Source: 'Nostoc azollae' 0708 (GTDB taxonomy: Bacteria > Cyanobacteriota > Cyanobacteriia > Cyanobacteriales > Nostocaceae). Taken from it: DNA of 64,000 nt. The position numbers and the translations under genes are program-made. The stretch lies in the NCBI RefSeq assembly GCF_000196515.1, contig NC_014248.1, forward strand, positions 1,721,501 to 1,785,500. The letters run 5' to 3'. This document shows positions 40,635 to 50,211 of this stretch, one piece after another; position 1 is the first letter of the stretch, and the number at the start of each line of letters is the position of its first letter. The notes beneath the pieces were generated by a model. The model saw nothing but the letters and a program-made list of their open reading frames with translations. It was not told where the DNA came from and made no database searches.

Positions 40635-43600
40635 ATGAAAACATTATTACTAGATAGCCAGCACACCTTAGTACAATGGGTAAGCCAAGCAACAGGAATC
40701 AACACTTTCGGGGTGAAAGTCCGGTTGTTGGGAAATGACCTACATATCCTTTGTGAAGATACCGACTGTCCACAACGTTGGCTAACTCTGTCTGACTTGC
40801 TACAAGCACTACAGCAAACAGATTTGGATAGCTTAACCAGTGAAGAACAATCCCCAATATACCAAGTATTGGTTTACGGGCGAAAAAAAGGAGAACATCG
40901 TCCTCAATGGTGTCATCGGGTCTACTTGAATCAGTTAGATCGGCATCTAGAGCAACTACAGCAGGCACTGTTAACAGAAGCAGCCAAATCTAAACCCATT
41001 GGGGTAAGTGGAGCTCTGATTGTCTCTAATGAAAGTTTGGCACGTCAGGGCAACCCGGATGCTATTGCCCGCTATCTTAGCGAAAACCTCAGTCAATTAG
41101 GTGTGGCAGTCCAAGTTAAGAATCGACCCTATGATTCCAAAGCTAACTCTCAAAAAATAGGTAATCGTCTGTGGATTTTTTGTCAGTCCAGTTATAGCCC
41201 TGATGCGACCTTATTAGCAGAACCAATAGCCCAACAGTTGAGACATCTCAAGCTTTTTGGCTATGAGGATGCAGTCATTGTTTCTCAAGTCCGGGGTGAG
41301 CATGATCCTGATTGGCGGTTGCGCGTGGATTTGACACCACCAGAAACAATGCTCAAAGAATGGGCGCGTTGGGGAGATGTGCAAGCGATCACTCTATTAT
41401 TAACTGAGGTCTTGTCTGATTTTCAAATTTCCGTCCAAGCTACTCTTAAAGAATTTACTCTGCACATTTTTTGCACCCCAGCAGTTGACTTGTTAAAAAC
41501 TGGTCCTGATCCTGACAAGGAAACTTGTTTACCAGTTATTCTGTCTCAGCTAGAAGCGATCGCACCTCAAGGTATTCTCGCCGCTGCTATCTATGGACAA
41601 AAAACAGGTGATTTACAACCCGCTTGGGTAGATTGGGCATCTCTACCTGCTTCAATACATCCGGCTTTAGCAACATCGACACTAGCATTAGGTAGTTCTG
41701 GTGACGAACCAGCCCTAATTTTCTTACTAGAACGTTTGCTCAATCATGACATGAATTGGCGGTTAAAAACAGGTGGTATTCGCGTTTTACTACTTCGCAA
41801 AGGTGATTTACTCCAGGTCATGTGTGATGCACCCAATTGTCCCACACGCCAGCAAGTAGCCACCAAAGTCAGCGAATTTATTCGCCAACTTAACATTATT
41901 GGTATTGTTGGTGTGAGAGTTTACGGTCGTCGTGCCGGTGATAATGAACCTGTTTGGCATCACGGACTCGATTTTGAACAACGCCACCGCTTAGTGCCAG
42001 AAGCAACACCAGAATTTGCCGCTACTGCTCAATATGTTGATGATTTGCTCACCAACGAAACCGACGAACCAATTGTGCGCCCTGATTTAACAACCCAAGA
42101 AGTTCAAAGTTTCGTGACTGAAGCTGCACAACATTGGGTAGAAAGGGCTCACAAACAAGTCAAAAATTTGTTAGTGGGAACTCAACTGTTTGCAGAAACT
42201 AACCAATCAATTGAACAAAACCCTAATGAACAAGGAGTAGCGGGAAGTTTAATTTGGGTAGCTTTGGGATTAATGCTCACACTCCAAAGTGATTGGATGT
42301 TGGGTTACGTCATTACTAGTATTCAGAATTCACCCAAAGGTGCTAGTATTTTATCCCGATCATCCTCACAGACCCAGGTATCTTTGACATTAGGAGCAGA
42401 ACCGAAAAGCACCGCATTTTTCACCAGTAGTAACAATATAAAGTCTTCTGAGTCCAGTAATTCTGCCTTTAATGCTTCTGGTTTTACCCAAAATGATAGG
42501 GCTGGAAATTTACCAGATGCACCATTGAAACAAAAAGCTAATTCCACTGCTATTCTTTTAGCAGCACGCTCTCAAATGCCAAGCTTTGGAGCAAGGCAAC
42601 TAGACGAACAATTAGCACTTTATAAAAAACGTTTAGCAACAACAGGCAAACCACCAGATATTTTAATTATTGGTTCATCTCGTGCCTTGCGAGGAGTTGA
42701 TCCTGTTGCCCTTTGTAAATCCTTGTCAACTCAAGGTTATGGCGAAATTGATGTCTTTAACTTTGGTATTAATGGTGCTACAGCCCAAGTTGTAGACTTG
42801 ATTATTCGCCAAGTTTTACAACCATCAGAATTACCAAGAATTATTATTTGGGCAGATGGTTCTAGGGCTTTTAACAGTGGTCGTGAAGATATCACCTTTA
42901 ACTCTATTGCCGCATCAAAAGGCTATCAAGAACTTTTAAAAAGAGCTACAGAACCAGAAAATAACAATAAATTATCCCAAGCAACAACAAACAATAAAAC
43001 AGAAGATAAAAAACTCACCAACAAAACACCAGATATTAATAGCTACGAAGCTGCTAATGAATGGTTAAATCAAATTTTAGTCGGTAGATCTGCTACCTAC
43101 AGAAACCGTGATCACATTAAAACTCTATTGCAAAAACAATTACACTATCTTCCATTTAGTAAAGACTTTCAGCCAGTTAAATCAAACAACAAATTAAGAA
43201 ACGATCCACAAGAAGATAATACTCAATTATCAGTTGATTTTGATGGCTTTTTACCCCTAACTATTCGTTTCAATCCGACCACATATTATCAAAAACATCC
43301 CAAAGTATCTGGAGGTTACGACAACGATTATAAATCTTTTCAATTAATAGGAAACCAAGACGTTGCTTTCAGATCAGTAATTGAGTTTACAAAGACTCAA
43401 CAAATACCAATCGTGTTTGTGAATATGCCCCTCACCACAGATTATCTAGATCCAGCGCGGACGAAATATGAACAGCAATTTCAACAATATATGTTAAATT
43501 TTTCCACTACTAATGCCAAGTTTATCTACCGAGACTTAAGCCAAATCTGGCTCAAAGGACATGAATACTTTTCTGATCCTAGTCATCTTAACCGCTATGG

Positions 43601-43661
43601 AGCTTATGAAATCTCCAAAAAGCTGGCTATTGATCCCATGATTCCCTGGACTCTTAAATAA
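40635..43661 (+). CDS. Four-module membrane protein with C-terminal DUF1574 (SGNH-like) domain
   Basis: 1008 residues. Residues 1-450 consist of four related modules of about 100 residues. Each pairs a hydrophobic strand with Cys (LHILC, LWIFC, LHIFC, LQVMC) and closes with a G-x3-G-x3-P-x-W motif: YGRKKGEHRPQW (81-92), VRGEHDPDW (219-227), YGQKTGDLQPAW (320-331), YGRRAGDNEPVW (430-441). One membrane helix follows at about 537-557 (SLIWVALGLMLTL). The outer domain has GSSRALRG (680-687), FNFGINGAT (709-716) and DPSHLNRYGAYE (from 981), the Ser and Asp-x-x-His pattern of SGNH hydrolases/AlgX-like acyl-transfer proteins. An MBOAT gene follows 90 bases on. Likely role: O-acylation of an exported polysaccharide, with the cytosolic modules possibly regulatory. 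That is inference. Confidence 0.85.
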   Translation: MKTLLLDSQHTLVQWVSQATGINTFGVKVRLLGNDLHILCEDTDCPQRWLTLSDLLQALQQTDLDSLTSEEQSPIYQVLVYGRKKGEHRPQWCHRVYLNQLDRHLEQLQQALLTEAAKSKPIGVSGALIVSNESLARQGNPDAIARYLSENLSQLGVAVQVKNRPYDSKANSQKIGNRLWIFCQSSYSPDATLLAEPIAQQLRHLKLFGYEDAVIVSQVRGEHDPDWRLRVDLTPPETMLKEWARWGDVQAITLLLTEVLSDFQISVQATLKEFTLHIFCTPAVDLLKTGPDPDKETCLPVILSQLEAIAPQGILAAAIYGQKTGDLQPAWVDWASLPASIHPALATSTLALGSSGDEPALIFLLERLLNHDMNWRLKTGGIRVLLLRKGDLLQVMCDAPNCPTRQQVATKVSEFIRQLNIIGIVGVRVYGRRAGDNEPVWHHGLDFEQRHRLVPEATPEFAATAQYVDDLLTNETDEPIVRPDLTTQEVQSFVTEAAQHWVERAHKQVKNLLVGTQLFAETNQSIEQNPNEQGVAGSLIWVALGLMLTLQSDWMLGYVITSIQNSPKGASILSRSSSQTQVSLTLGAEPKSTAFFTSSNNIKSSESSNSAFNASGFTQNDRAGNLPDAPLKQKANSTAILLAARSQMPSFGARQLDEQLALYKKRLATTGKPPDILIIGSSRALRGVDPVALCKSLSTQGYGEIDVFNFGINGATAQVVDLIIRQVLQPSELPRIIIWADGSRAFNSGREDITFNSIAASKGYQELLKRATEPENNNKLSQATTNNKTEDKKLTNKTPDINSYEAANEWLNQILVGRSATYRNRDHIKTLLQKQLHYLPFSKDFQPVKSNNKLRNDPQEDNTQLSVDFDGFLPLTIRFNPTTYYQKHPKVSGGYDNDYKSFQLIGNQDVAFRSVIEFTKTQQIPIVFVNMPLTTDYLDPARTKYEQQFQQYMLNFSTTNAKFIYRDLSQIWLKGHEYFSDPSHLNRYGAYEISKKLAIDPMIPWTLK

Positions 43662-43751
43662 ATGAGGACTAGGGATTGGGGACTGGGGATGATGAGGGTG
43701 ATGGGGAAGTAATTTTCCAATACCCAATGACCAATGAGCAATGACTATAAA

Positions 43752-45251
43752 ATGAAGTTTATATCAATTTTTTACGGGATTTTCTTACTGAGCATTTTCG
43801 GAATTTACTGGACTGTAGCCGAACAAAATCTACGATTATGGATTCTGCTGCTAGCCAGTATTGTATTTTATTCTTCCTGGCATATTCAATATTTGCCATT
43901 ACTATTAGTGCTGACTTTTATTAATTTTCGTATAGGTTTAGAAATTGGTAGAAATACCTCGCCAGGGAAACACACTCAAGACTGGAAAATTTCCAATGAA
44001 GATTGGCAAATCGCTCAATCTGACTGGAATCTTAACCGTTTGAAGATTTTATGGTTCGGTGTAATTTTAAATGTGGGACTTTTATTAAGTTTTAAATATT
44101 TTCCTCTAATCATTAAATGGATATTTAACATATCTGTAAACTCACCAGATACTCCTTTTAAATTAGTTACTCCCTTGGGAATTTCTTTTTTTACATTTGA
44201 GTGCATAGCTTATTTAATAGATGTCTACCGTGGTGCGCCAGCAACTGAGAAATTTTTGAAATTCGCCACCTATAAATTATTTTTCGCTAAACTAATCTCT
44301 GGTCCAATTACTCGGTACCATAATTTAGCAGTTCAATTCAATACACGTGAATTTCCCAATGTTGATAGATTCGCAGAAGGGTTGTGGTTCATTGCCATTG
44401 GTGCAGTTAAAAAAGGGATTCTCGCAGACAACCTGGGAATTTTTGTAGATTTATGTTTTGGTAATTTGCAAAGAGCAGGTAGTACAGATTTGTGGTTAGC
44501 TACCTTTGCTTATGGCTTAGAATTATATTTAGATTTTAATGGTTACGTAGATATTGCTCGTGGTAGTGCTTTACTATTCGGTTTAGTTTTACCAGAAAAT
44601 TTTGATTTTCCTTACTTTAGTACCAGCATTGCAGATTTTTGGCGACGTTGGCATATAACTCTGGGTGATTGGTTGCGTAATTATCTATACTTTCCTTTGG
44701 GTGGTTCTCGTCAGGGTTTGATGCGTACCTGCGGAAACTTATTGATAGTGATGTTGGTAGCTGGTATCTGGCATGGTTCTGCCTGGGGTTTTATCATTTG
44801 GGGAATATTGCATGGAGTAGCTTTAGTAGTTCATCGTCTTACACATGCCATCTGCAATCGATCAAAAATTTTAACCCTATTTTGGCAAAACCCTATCGGT
44901 ATAATTTTCGCTTGGTTGTTAACTCAAATCATGGTTTTCACATCTTGGATTTGGTTTCGTCTCCCTAAAGTCCAAGATTCTGCTTTAGTTATAAAACACC
45001 TTTGGGCTCATACTGCTGATGCCCAGTTTGCGGAAAAAGTCTATGTAGAAGCCCTAAATATCAGTCAATATCAACTCTCCTATTTACTCCTGGGACTCGC
45101 TATAATCATGAGTATAATTTACGCCTTTAAACGGCTCATGAAGTTAGAGTTCAGTTGGCCTATTAAACTTGTTTTTGTCCCTTTATGTTTCTACGCCGTT
45201 TGGATACTAGCACCTGAAGGTGGCTTACCTTATATCTACTTTGACTTTTAG
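43752..45251 (+). CDS. MBOAT-family O-acyltransferase (AlgI-like)
   Basis: About 499 residues with around ten membrane helices. WRRWHITLGDWLRNYLYFPL and GIWHGSAWG carry the conserved MBOAT histidines (H307 and H347 counted from the upstream ATG at 43734). The family moves acetyl groups across the membrane to an extracytoplasmic acceptor, as AlgI does for alginate with AlgX/AlgJ. The preceding DUF1574 protein ends 72-90 bases upstream, so the two probably form an operon and an acetylation pair. Start at 43752 (MKFISIFYG) is preferred because the six codons before it lie in an AATGAC(C) heptamer repeat; ATG 43734 is the alternative. Confidence 0.9.
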   Translation: MKFISIFYGIFLLSIFGIYWTVAEQNLRLWILLLASIVFYSSWHIQYLPLLLVLTFINFRIGLEIGRNTSPGKHTQDWKISNEDWQIAQSDWNLNRLKILWFGVILNVGLLLSFKYFPLIIKWIFNISVNSPDTPFKLVTPLGISFFTFECIAYLIDVYRGAPATEKFLKFATYKLFFAKLISGPITRYHNLAVQFNTREFPNVDRFAEGLWFIAIGAVKKGILADNLGIFVDLCFGNLQRAGSTDLWLATFAYGLELYLDFNGYVDIARGSALLFGLVLPENFDFPYFSTSIADFWRRWHITLGDWLRNYLYFPLGGSRQGLMRTCGNLLIVMLVAGIWHGSAWGFIIWGILHGVALVVHRLTHAICNRSKILTLFWQNPIGIIFAWLLTQIMVFTSWIWFRLPKVQDSALVIKHLWAHTADAQFAEKVYVEALNISQYQLSYLLLGLAIIMSIIYAFKRLMKLEFSWPIKLVFVPLCFYAVWILAPEGGLPYIYFDF

Positions 45252-45324
45252 CAAACTCTTATAGGGTAAAATTTGGATCATTCATTGCCTTTTTAATTGG
45301 GAAATAACAACAAAATAGATTATT

Positions 45325-45552
45325 TATACTGCAAAATGGTGAGACTTGGACTGATGTTATACTGAATAGCGCAGCGTGTCTTAAGCCATGGCTGTCGTAA
45401 GCAATAGCTAACGTAGTGCAGTGTATCCCTTCGGGACACTGGGTAAACGCGGAGCTTGCCTTAGGCTCTAGTATCTCAGAGATTCTTCACTATCTCTTTC
45501 AGAGACGCTCCGTGAACGTTCAAAATGACACTTTTAAACCGTTTTTAGTATA
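45325..45552 (+). repeat. TATACT-ended inverted-repeat element, copy 2
   Basis: 228 bp. Left end TATACTGCAAAATGGTGAG, right end AAACCGTTTTTAGTATA. Shares GAGATTCTTCACTATCTCTT and TTCAGAGACGCTCCG with copy 1 (11695), but has about 55 extra bases in the middle containing small palindromes (CCCTTCGGGACACTGGG). Ends 34 bases before the pirin pseudogene. Confidence 0.7.
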
Positions 45553-45586
45553 CAAATTAAATACAAATACCTCATGAGGTGAAATT

Positions 45587-46311
45587 ATGTCTCTTAATAC
45601 CATTAAGCATATCATTCATAACCGAAATTCACGGGGTCATAGTCAAGTTGACTGGCTTGATAGTTACTATACTTTTTTCCTGCAGTCATTTTTATGATCC
45701 CAAAGGGATGGGATTTGGTTCTCTCAGAGTAATGAATGATGATCGTATTGCACCAGGAGGAGGATTCGCTACTCATGGACATCGGGATATGGAAATATTC
45801 ACCTATGTTCTATCAGATGCAGTCAAACATAAAGATAGTTTCGGTACAGGTTCAGTAATTTGTCCTGGTGAAGCACAGATTATGAGTGCTGGTACTGGTA
45901 TCATGCATAGCGAATTTAATCACTCGCAAACGGAAGCATTGCACTTGCTACAAATGCTACAAATATGGATTTTGGTAGATCAACAGGGATTAACACCAAG
46001 ATATGACCAAAAAACTTTTCCTGTAGAAGAAAAACAGGGGAAACTGCGTTTAATTGCTGCTAAAGACGGACGCCATGGTGCTGTAACTATTCAGCAAGAC
46101 GTTGATTTATACACATCTATTTTAGACAAGGGTGATGATAACTTATCATATCCAAACCCATCGTTATGGCTGGTTGCAAATAGCCACAGGTGAAGCAACC
46201 TTAAATGGTCAGGAAGTCATAGCAGGTGACGGAGTAGAAATTACTGGAGAAGAGAAGTTACAAATTAGTGCAAATCTCAAAGCAGAAATTTTGCTTTTTG
46301 ACTTGGCTTAA
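45587..46311 (+). pseudogene. Pirin-family protein, two frameshifts
   Basis: A good GAGGTGA ribosome site precedes ATG 45587 (SLNTIKHIIHNRNSRGHSQV). A frame change near 45680 leads into HFYDPKGMGFGSLRVMNDDR, the metal site HGHRDMEIFTYV and AGTGIMHSEFNHS; a second near 46155 leads into the end LQIATGEATLNGQEVIAGDG and ILLFDLA. Histidines of the pirin cupin metal site remain. A 9-bp tandem duplication (CTACAAATG/CTACAAATA at 45949-45966) adds three residues. Live pirins act as quercetinases or iron-dependent regulators. The 45579-46193 open frame is the middle part only. Confidence 0.85.
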
Positions 46312-46483
46312 AAAGAAATTAATCGCAGTCCCAATGTTTGATTAACGGACTGGTGATTGATAACCGTATGCTCTTGCCCAAGGTACAGAATTTACATAAA
46401 AACACAAAAGGACTTTCAAACCTGTTCCCTTTGACTTGGCTTAAAAAGAAATTAATCGCAGTCCCAATGTTTGATTAACGGAC
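46297..46483. repeat. 54-bp direct repeat bracketing two gene ends
   Basis: 46297-46350 and 46430-46483 are identical (TTTGACTTGGCTTAAAAAGA ... ATTAACGGAC), offset 133 bp. The first copy holds the true end of the pirin pseudogene; the second holds the last codons of the convergent anti-sigma gene. Confidence 0.9.
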
Positions 46484-46897
46484 AATTAACAGACAATTTC
46501 TGCTGTCAGAATCACGTTCATAAACAAAATGATCTGCTACACGCCGAATGATTACCCATCCGTACCCATGATCTTGTAGATTATCTGGTTTTGGTTCAGG
46601 AACCTCATTCGGATCAAATGGTTTCCCATAATCCCAAATTCTCATCTCTAGTCTATCCATCCACAGACTCAATTCAATCTCTATAGTTGTTTCTGGGGGT
46701 AAAGACAAATGAGCATGACGAACGGCGTTGGTAAATCCTTCTACCAATGCTAGGTTGAGGCGATAAAGTTGACTTTTTGACCAGCCTCGTTGAATTAAAT
46801 ATTGCAGAGAAAATTTTTCAAACCATTGTTGCACTTGGTTGAAGAACTTAAGATCGCTCTTCACCGTCAGATGGTCTTGCTGCACTATGGTAAGCAT
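46475..46897 (-). CDS. Anti-sigma regulatory factor (RsbW-like Ser/Thr kinase)
   Basis: 140 residues, a single HATPase_c domain of the GHKL type. N box EGFTNAVRHAH (about 53-63), G1 MRIWDYGKPFDP, G2 DHGYGWVIIRRVADHF. The family phosphorylates STAS anti-anti-sigma proteins and binds sigma factors or other partners. No partner is adjacent. The last codons lie in a duplicated 54-bp segment, which may have changed the C-terminus. Intact. Confidence 0.88.
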   Translation of the reverse strand: MLTIVQQDHLTVKSDLKFFNQVQQWFEKFSLQYLIQRGWSKSQLYRLNLALVEGFTNAVRHAHLSLPPETTIEIELSLWMDRLEMRIWDYGKPFDPNEVPEPKPDNLQDHGYGWVIIRRVADHFVYERDSDSRNCLLIVR

Positions 46898-47062
46898 TGA
46901 CCTTGACTAGAATATTAAGTAAGTGAGAAATATCGCTGTTCTTTCTTTTTTGGTGGGTTGAGATTCTGGAATAGATTTTATTTTACATCCAAAACTGAAA
47001 ATTTAAGATAAAGTCTGGATTTTAATTTCTCCCTATTTTCTCATAAAAGCTAACGCCTTGAT

Positions 47063-47169
47063 TTTCAAGAGCATATAAGTCAGAGTCAGAAGTATAAGCA
47101 GCTAATGGGCTGTATAGATTTTACGGCTAGTCATCATTATACAGCTAACTTTGCTATATGCTCTTGAAA
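47063..47169. other. Long stem-loop downstream of petD
   Basis: TTTCAAGAGCATATA (47063-47077) is the exact reverse complement of 47155-47169, with an inner pair GCTGTATA/TATACAGC. The whole 107-base segment can fold into a branched hairpin that ends 34 bases past the petD stop (minus strand). It could act as a terminator/processing site or be an old insertion. Confidence 0.5.
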
Positions 47170-47203
47170 CTCACAGGCATTACAGCACGTTGTGGAAACT
47201 GAA

Positions 47204-47686
47204 TTAGAACAGTCCCAAAGTTAGAGATTTATCCAATGGCAACGCAGCGCCAATACCTAACCAGATAGTGACAAGAGTACCAAACAAAAATACTGTTGTT
47301 GCTACTGGACGGCGGAAGGGGTTTTGGAACTTATTAACGTTCTCAATGAAGGGAACTACAATCAGCCCCAAGGGGACAGAAGCCATAGCCAACACTCCTA
47401 ACAGTTTGTTAGGAAGTGAGCGTAAAATTTGGAAAACCGGATAAAGATACCACTCCGGCAGAATTTCTAAAGGAGTAGCAAAAGGATTAGCAGGTTCACC
47501 GGTCATTGAGGGATCTAGCACAGCTAGAGCCACAATACAAGCGAATGAACCCATAATCACGATGGGGAATACATAGAGCAAATCATTGGGCCAAGCAGGT
47601 TCACCATAGTAGTTGTGACCCATGCCTTTAGCTAGTTTAGCTCTTAACTGAGGATCGCTCAGATCCGGTTTTTTTTGCGTTGACAT
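47204..47686 (-). CDS. petD: Cytochrome b6-f complex subunit IV
   Basis: 160 residues, the standard length. Thylakoid membrane subunit that completes the cytochrome b module and the quinol-oxidising site; the PEWY motif is at 77-80 ([15 protein letters not shown]). Three membrane helices. Lies 281 bp downstream of petB on the same strand, the usual cyanobacterial order with a wider gap than most. Confidence 0.98.
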   Translation of the reverse strand: MSTQKKPDLSDPQLRAKLAKGMGHNYYGEPAWPNDLLYVFPIVIMGSFACIVALAVLDPSMTGEPANPFATPLEILPEWYLYPVFQILRSLPNKLLGVLAMASVPLGLIVVPFIENVNKFQNPFRRPVATTVFLFGTLVTIWLGIGAALPLDKSLTLGLF

Positions 47687-47967
47687 TTTTAAATGCGCTC
47701 TCCTGCTTAGGTTACGTTAAAGCATTTGTGAAAGCTATCAGCTATTTAGGTAAGCCCCACGCTTTGCCGTTTGGTGGTAAGCCACAAATTTAGTATGACA
47801 CTAAGTTTTGCTTTGTTGGTTGAAGTAAGTGTCTATAGTGTTTAGGGCTTAAAGCTTTCAGAGAATAGTGTCTGTTTTTAACTTAAATTAAATATTACTA
47901 GTTCTAAGTTTAAAACAAACTACTTTGATCTGGAAACAGTTTTTACCTATTCACTGATAACTTTAGA

Positions 47968-48615
47968 TTACAAAGGTCCAGAAATACCTTGCTTGCGGAT
48001 CATCAAGAAGTGGAACAGCATGAATACTGCAATCAGCCAAGGTAGAACGAAAGTGTGGGCGCTATAATAGCGAGTTAGTGTAGCTTGACCGACACTAGAA
48101 CCACCACGTAGTAAGTCAGAAATCAGAACACCAACTACTGGAATTGCTTCTGGTACACCACTAACAATTTTCACAGCCCAATAACCAACTTGATCCCAAG
48201 GCAGGGAGTAGCCAGTAACACCAAAGGAAACTGTGATGACAGCGAGAATGACACCGCTGACCCAAGTTAGTTCACGGGGCTTTTTGAAACCACCGGTTAG
48301 ATAAACTCGGAAGACGTGCAGAATCATCATTAGCACCATCATGCTGGCAGACCAGCGGTGAATGGAGCGAATCAGCCAACCGAAGTTGACTTCATTCATG
48401 ATGTACTGTACCGAGGAATAAGCTTCCGCTACTGTGGGCTTGTAGTAGAATGTCATTGCAAATCCAGTGGCAAACTGGATCAGGAAGCAAACTAGGGTAA
48501 TTCCACCCAAGCAGTAAAAAATATTGACGTGGGGAGGTACGTACTTACTGGTTACATCTTCAGCGATCGCTTCAAGGTCTAAGCGTTCCTCAAACCAGTC
48601 ATAAACGTTGGCCAT
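47968..48615 (-). CDS. petB: Cytochrome b6
   Basis: 215 residues, standard length. Four helices with haem ligands H86, H100, H187 and H202, and C35 ([13 protein letters not shown]) for the covalent haem c-n. Core of the cytochrome b6-f complex between photosystem II and I in the thylakoid. Contains a HIP1 octamer near the start. Followed by petD; divergently oriented from ctpA. Confidence 0.99.
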   Translation of the reverse strand: MANVYDWFEERLDLEAIAEDVTSKYVPPHVNIFYCLGGITLVCFLIQFATGFAMTFYYKPTVAEAYSSVQYIMNEVNFGWLIRSIHRWSASMMVLMMILHVFRVYLTGGFKKPRELTWVSGVILAVITVSFGVTGYSLPWDQVGYWAVKIVSGVPEAIPVVGVLISDLLRGGSSVGQATLTRYYSAHTFVLPWLIAVFMLFHFLMIRKQGISGPL

Positions 48616-48952
48616 ACAATCTCAAGTTCCTAAAAATCAGTTGCGGTTGATATATCTCCCAATAGAAATTTTGGGATTTTCACAAAGAGTAGCTTTGTCG
48701 AAGAATGGTTAAGGTTTTCAGAAACTTAACATTCTGTAAATATGGAATATATTGCGATCTCTTTGCAAGCCAACGCTGAAAATGTTGGTGACAAAGTAGA
48801 TTTTATCGTTTTTGAGGAGGGATATACTAAGCACCTGTTGCTTAACAACTTAATGAGAGCAATGACCTCTTCTATAAAAAAAGTAACATAATCGAGAGAT
48901 AGATTTCATCAAAAACGTGGTAAATGGTCAGTTCTAGGTAGTTTGGGTTGAC
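48616..48952. promoter_or_regulatory. Divergent promoter region petB / ctpA
   Basis: 337 bases between the divergent starts of petB and ctpA. Both promoters should lie here. I could not assign -10/-35 boxes or factor sites reliably. Confidence 0.4.
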
Positions 48953-50206
48953 ATGGAATGGAAAATGGGGTTCATGAACAAACAGGTTTTTCGGTTGGGA
49001 TTTTCATTACTTTTGGCTTTTTGTTTGGGTTTTGGCTCGCTTGTTTCACCTGCAATGGCTTTAACACAGGAGCAAAAGCTAGTTTCTGAGGTTTGGCGAA
49101 TTGTTAATCGCTCTTATCTGGATGAAACATTTAATCATCAAAACTGGGCTGATGTACGTCAACAGGCGCTAAGGAAACCACTGCCAAATGACCAAGCAGC
49201 ATACAGGGCTATTCAGAAGATGCTAAAAAGCCTTGATGACCCTTTTACCAGGTTTTTAGACCCAGAGCAATACCGCAGTTTGCAAGTTAATACTTCTGGA
49301 GAACTGACCGGAGTGGGTTTACAAATTGCGCTCAATCCCCAGACGGGTGGATTGGAGGTAATTACACCTATAGAGGGTTCACCGGCTGAGAAAGCAGGGT
49401 TAAGACCTCGCGATCGCATCTTGAAAATCGAAGGATTATCTACAGAAAATCTGACTCTTGATGAAGCTGCTAAACGGATGCGCGGTCCCGTTGGTAGTGT
49501 TGTAACTCTCTTGATTGCACGAGAGGGAAAGGAATACAAAGAAGTGATATTAGTGCGCGATCGCATAGAACTTAATCCTGTAGTAGCTGAATTGCGTTTA
49601 TCCCCCGAAGGAAAACCCATTGGCTACTTACGCCTAACTCAATTTAATGCTAATGTGGTAATCAGGTTGGCAGACGCTCTTAATAGCCTAGAAAAAAAAG
49701 GCGCAGTTGCCTACATTCTTGATTTGCGAAATAATCCTGGTGGGCTATTACAAGCCGGAATTGAAGTTGCCCGTCAGTGGTTAGATTCAGGCACAATTGT
49801 CTACACTGTCAATCGTCAAGGTATTCAGGGCAATTTTGAAGCCCTTGGCCCAGCGTTAACACAAGATCCCTTGGTGATTTTGGTGAATGAAGGAACTGCT
49901 AGTGCTAGTGAAATCCTTGCTGGTGCCCTACAAGACAATAAACGCGCCCAGTTAGTAGGTGAAACGACCTTTGGTAAAGGTCTAATTCAATCTTTGTTTG
50001 AATTATCAGATGGTTCAGGTTTAGCAGTGACAATTGCCAAGTATGAAACTCCCAAGCACAGAGACATTAACAAGTTAGGTATTAAACCAGACAAACTAAT
50101 TCCCCAACAACCAATTACACGGGAGCAAATTGGGACGGAAGGGGATAGTCAATATCAAGCTGCAATGGAACTGCTAACCAAAGATTTGGTTGTAGCTGGT
50201 TCGTAG
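48953..50206 (+). CDS. ctpA: Carboxyl-terminal processing protease (D1 C-terminal peptidase type)
   Basis: 417 residues. In cyanobacteria CtpA removes the C-terminal extension of photosystem II D1 in the lumen so that the manganese cluster can assemble. Signal peptide FRLGFSLLLAFCLGFG...SPAMA; PDZ domain about 115-195 (SGELTGVGLQIAL, SPAEKAGLRPRDRILKIEG); protease core with NEGTASASEILAG (S317) and GETTFGKGLIQ (K342), the Ser/Lys pair spaced by 25. ATGs at 48965 and 48974 (MNKQVF) are alternative starts. Next to petBD, as in several cyanobacteria. Paralogue assignment (CtpA versus B or C) is likely but not certain. Confidence 0.93.
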   Translation: MEWKMGFMNKQVFRLGFSLLLAFCLGFGSLVSPAMALTQEQKLVSEVWRIVNRSYLDETFNHQNWADVRQQALRKPLPNDQAAYRAIQKMLKSLDDPFTRFLDPEQYRSLQVNTSGELTGVGLQIALNPQTGGLEVITPIEGSPAEKAGLRPRDRILKIEGLSTENLTLDEAAKRMRGPVGSVVTLLIAREGKEYKEVILVRDRIELNPVVAELRLSPEGKPIGYLRLTQFNANVVIRLADALNSLEKKGAVAYILDLRNNPGGLLQAGIEVARQWLDSGTIVYTVNRQGIQGNFEALGPALTQDPLVILVNEGTASASEILAGALQDNKRAQLVGETTFGKGLIQSLFELSDGSGLAVTIAKYETPKHRDINKLGIKPDKLIPQQPITREQIGTEGDSQYQAAMELLTKDLVVAGS

Positions 50207-50211
50207 TCAGT

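Noticed and set aside
49213-49620. Minus-strand 135-codon frame inside ctpA
   Set aside because: Shadow of the PDZ-coding region of ctpA.
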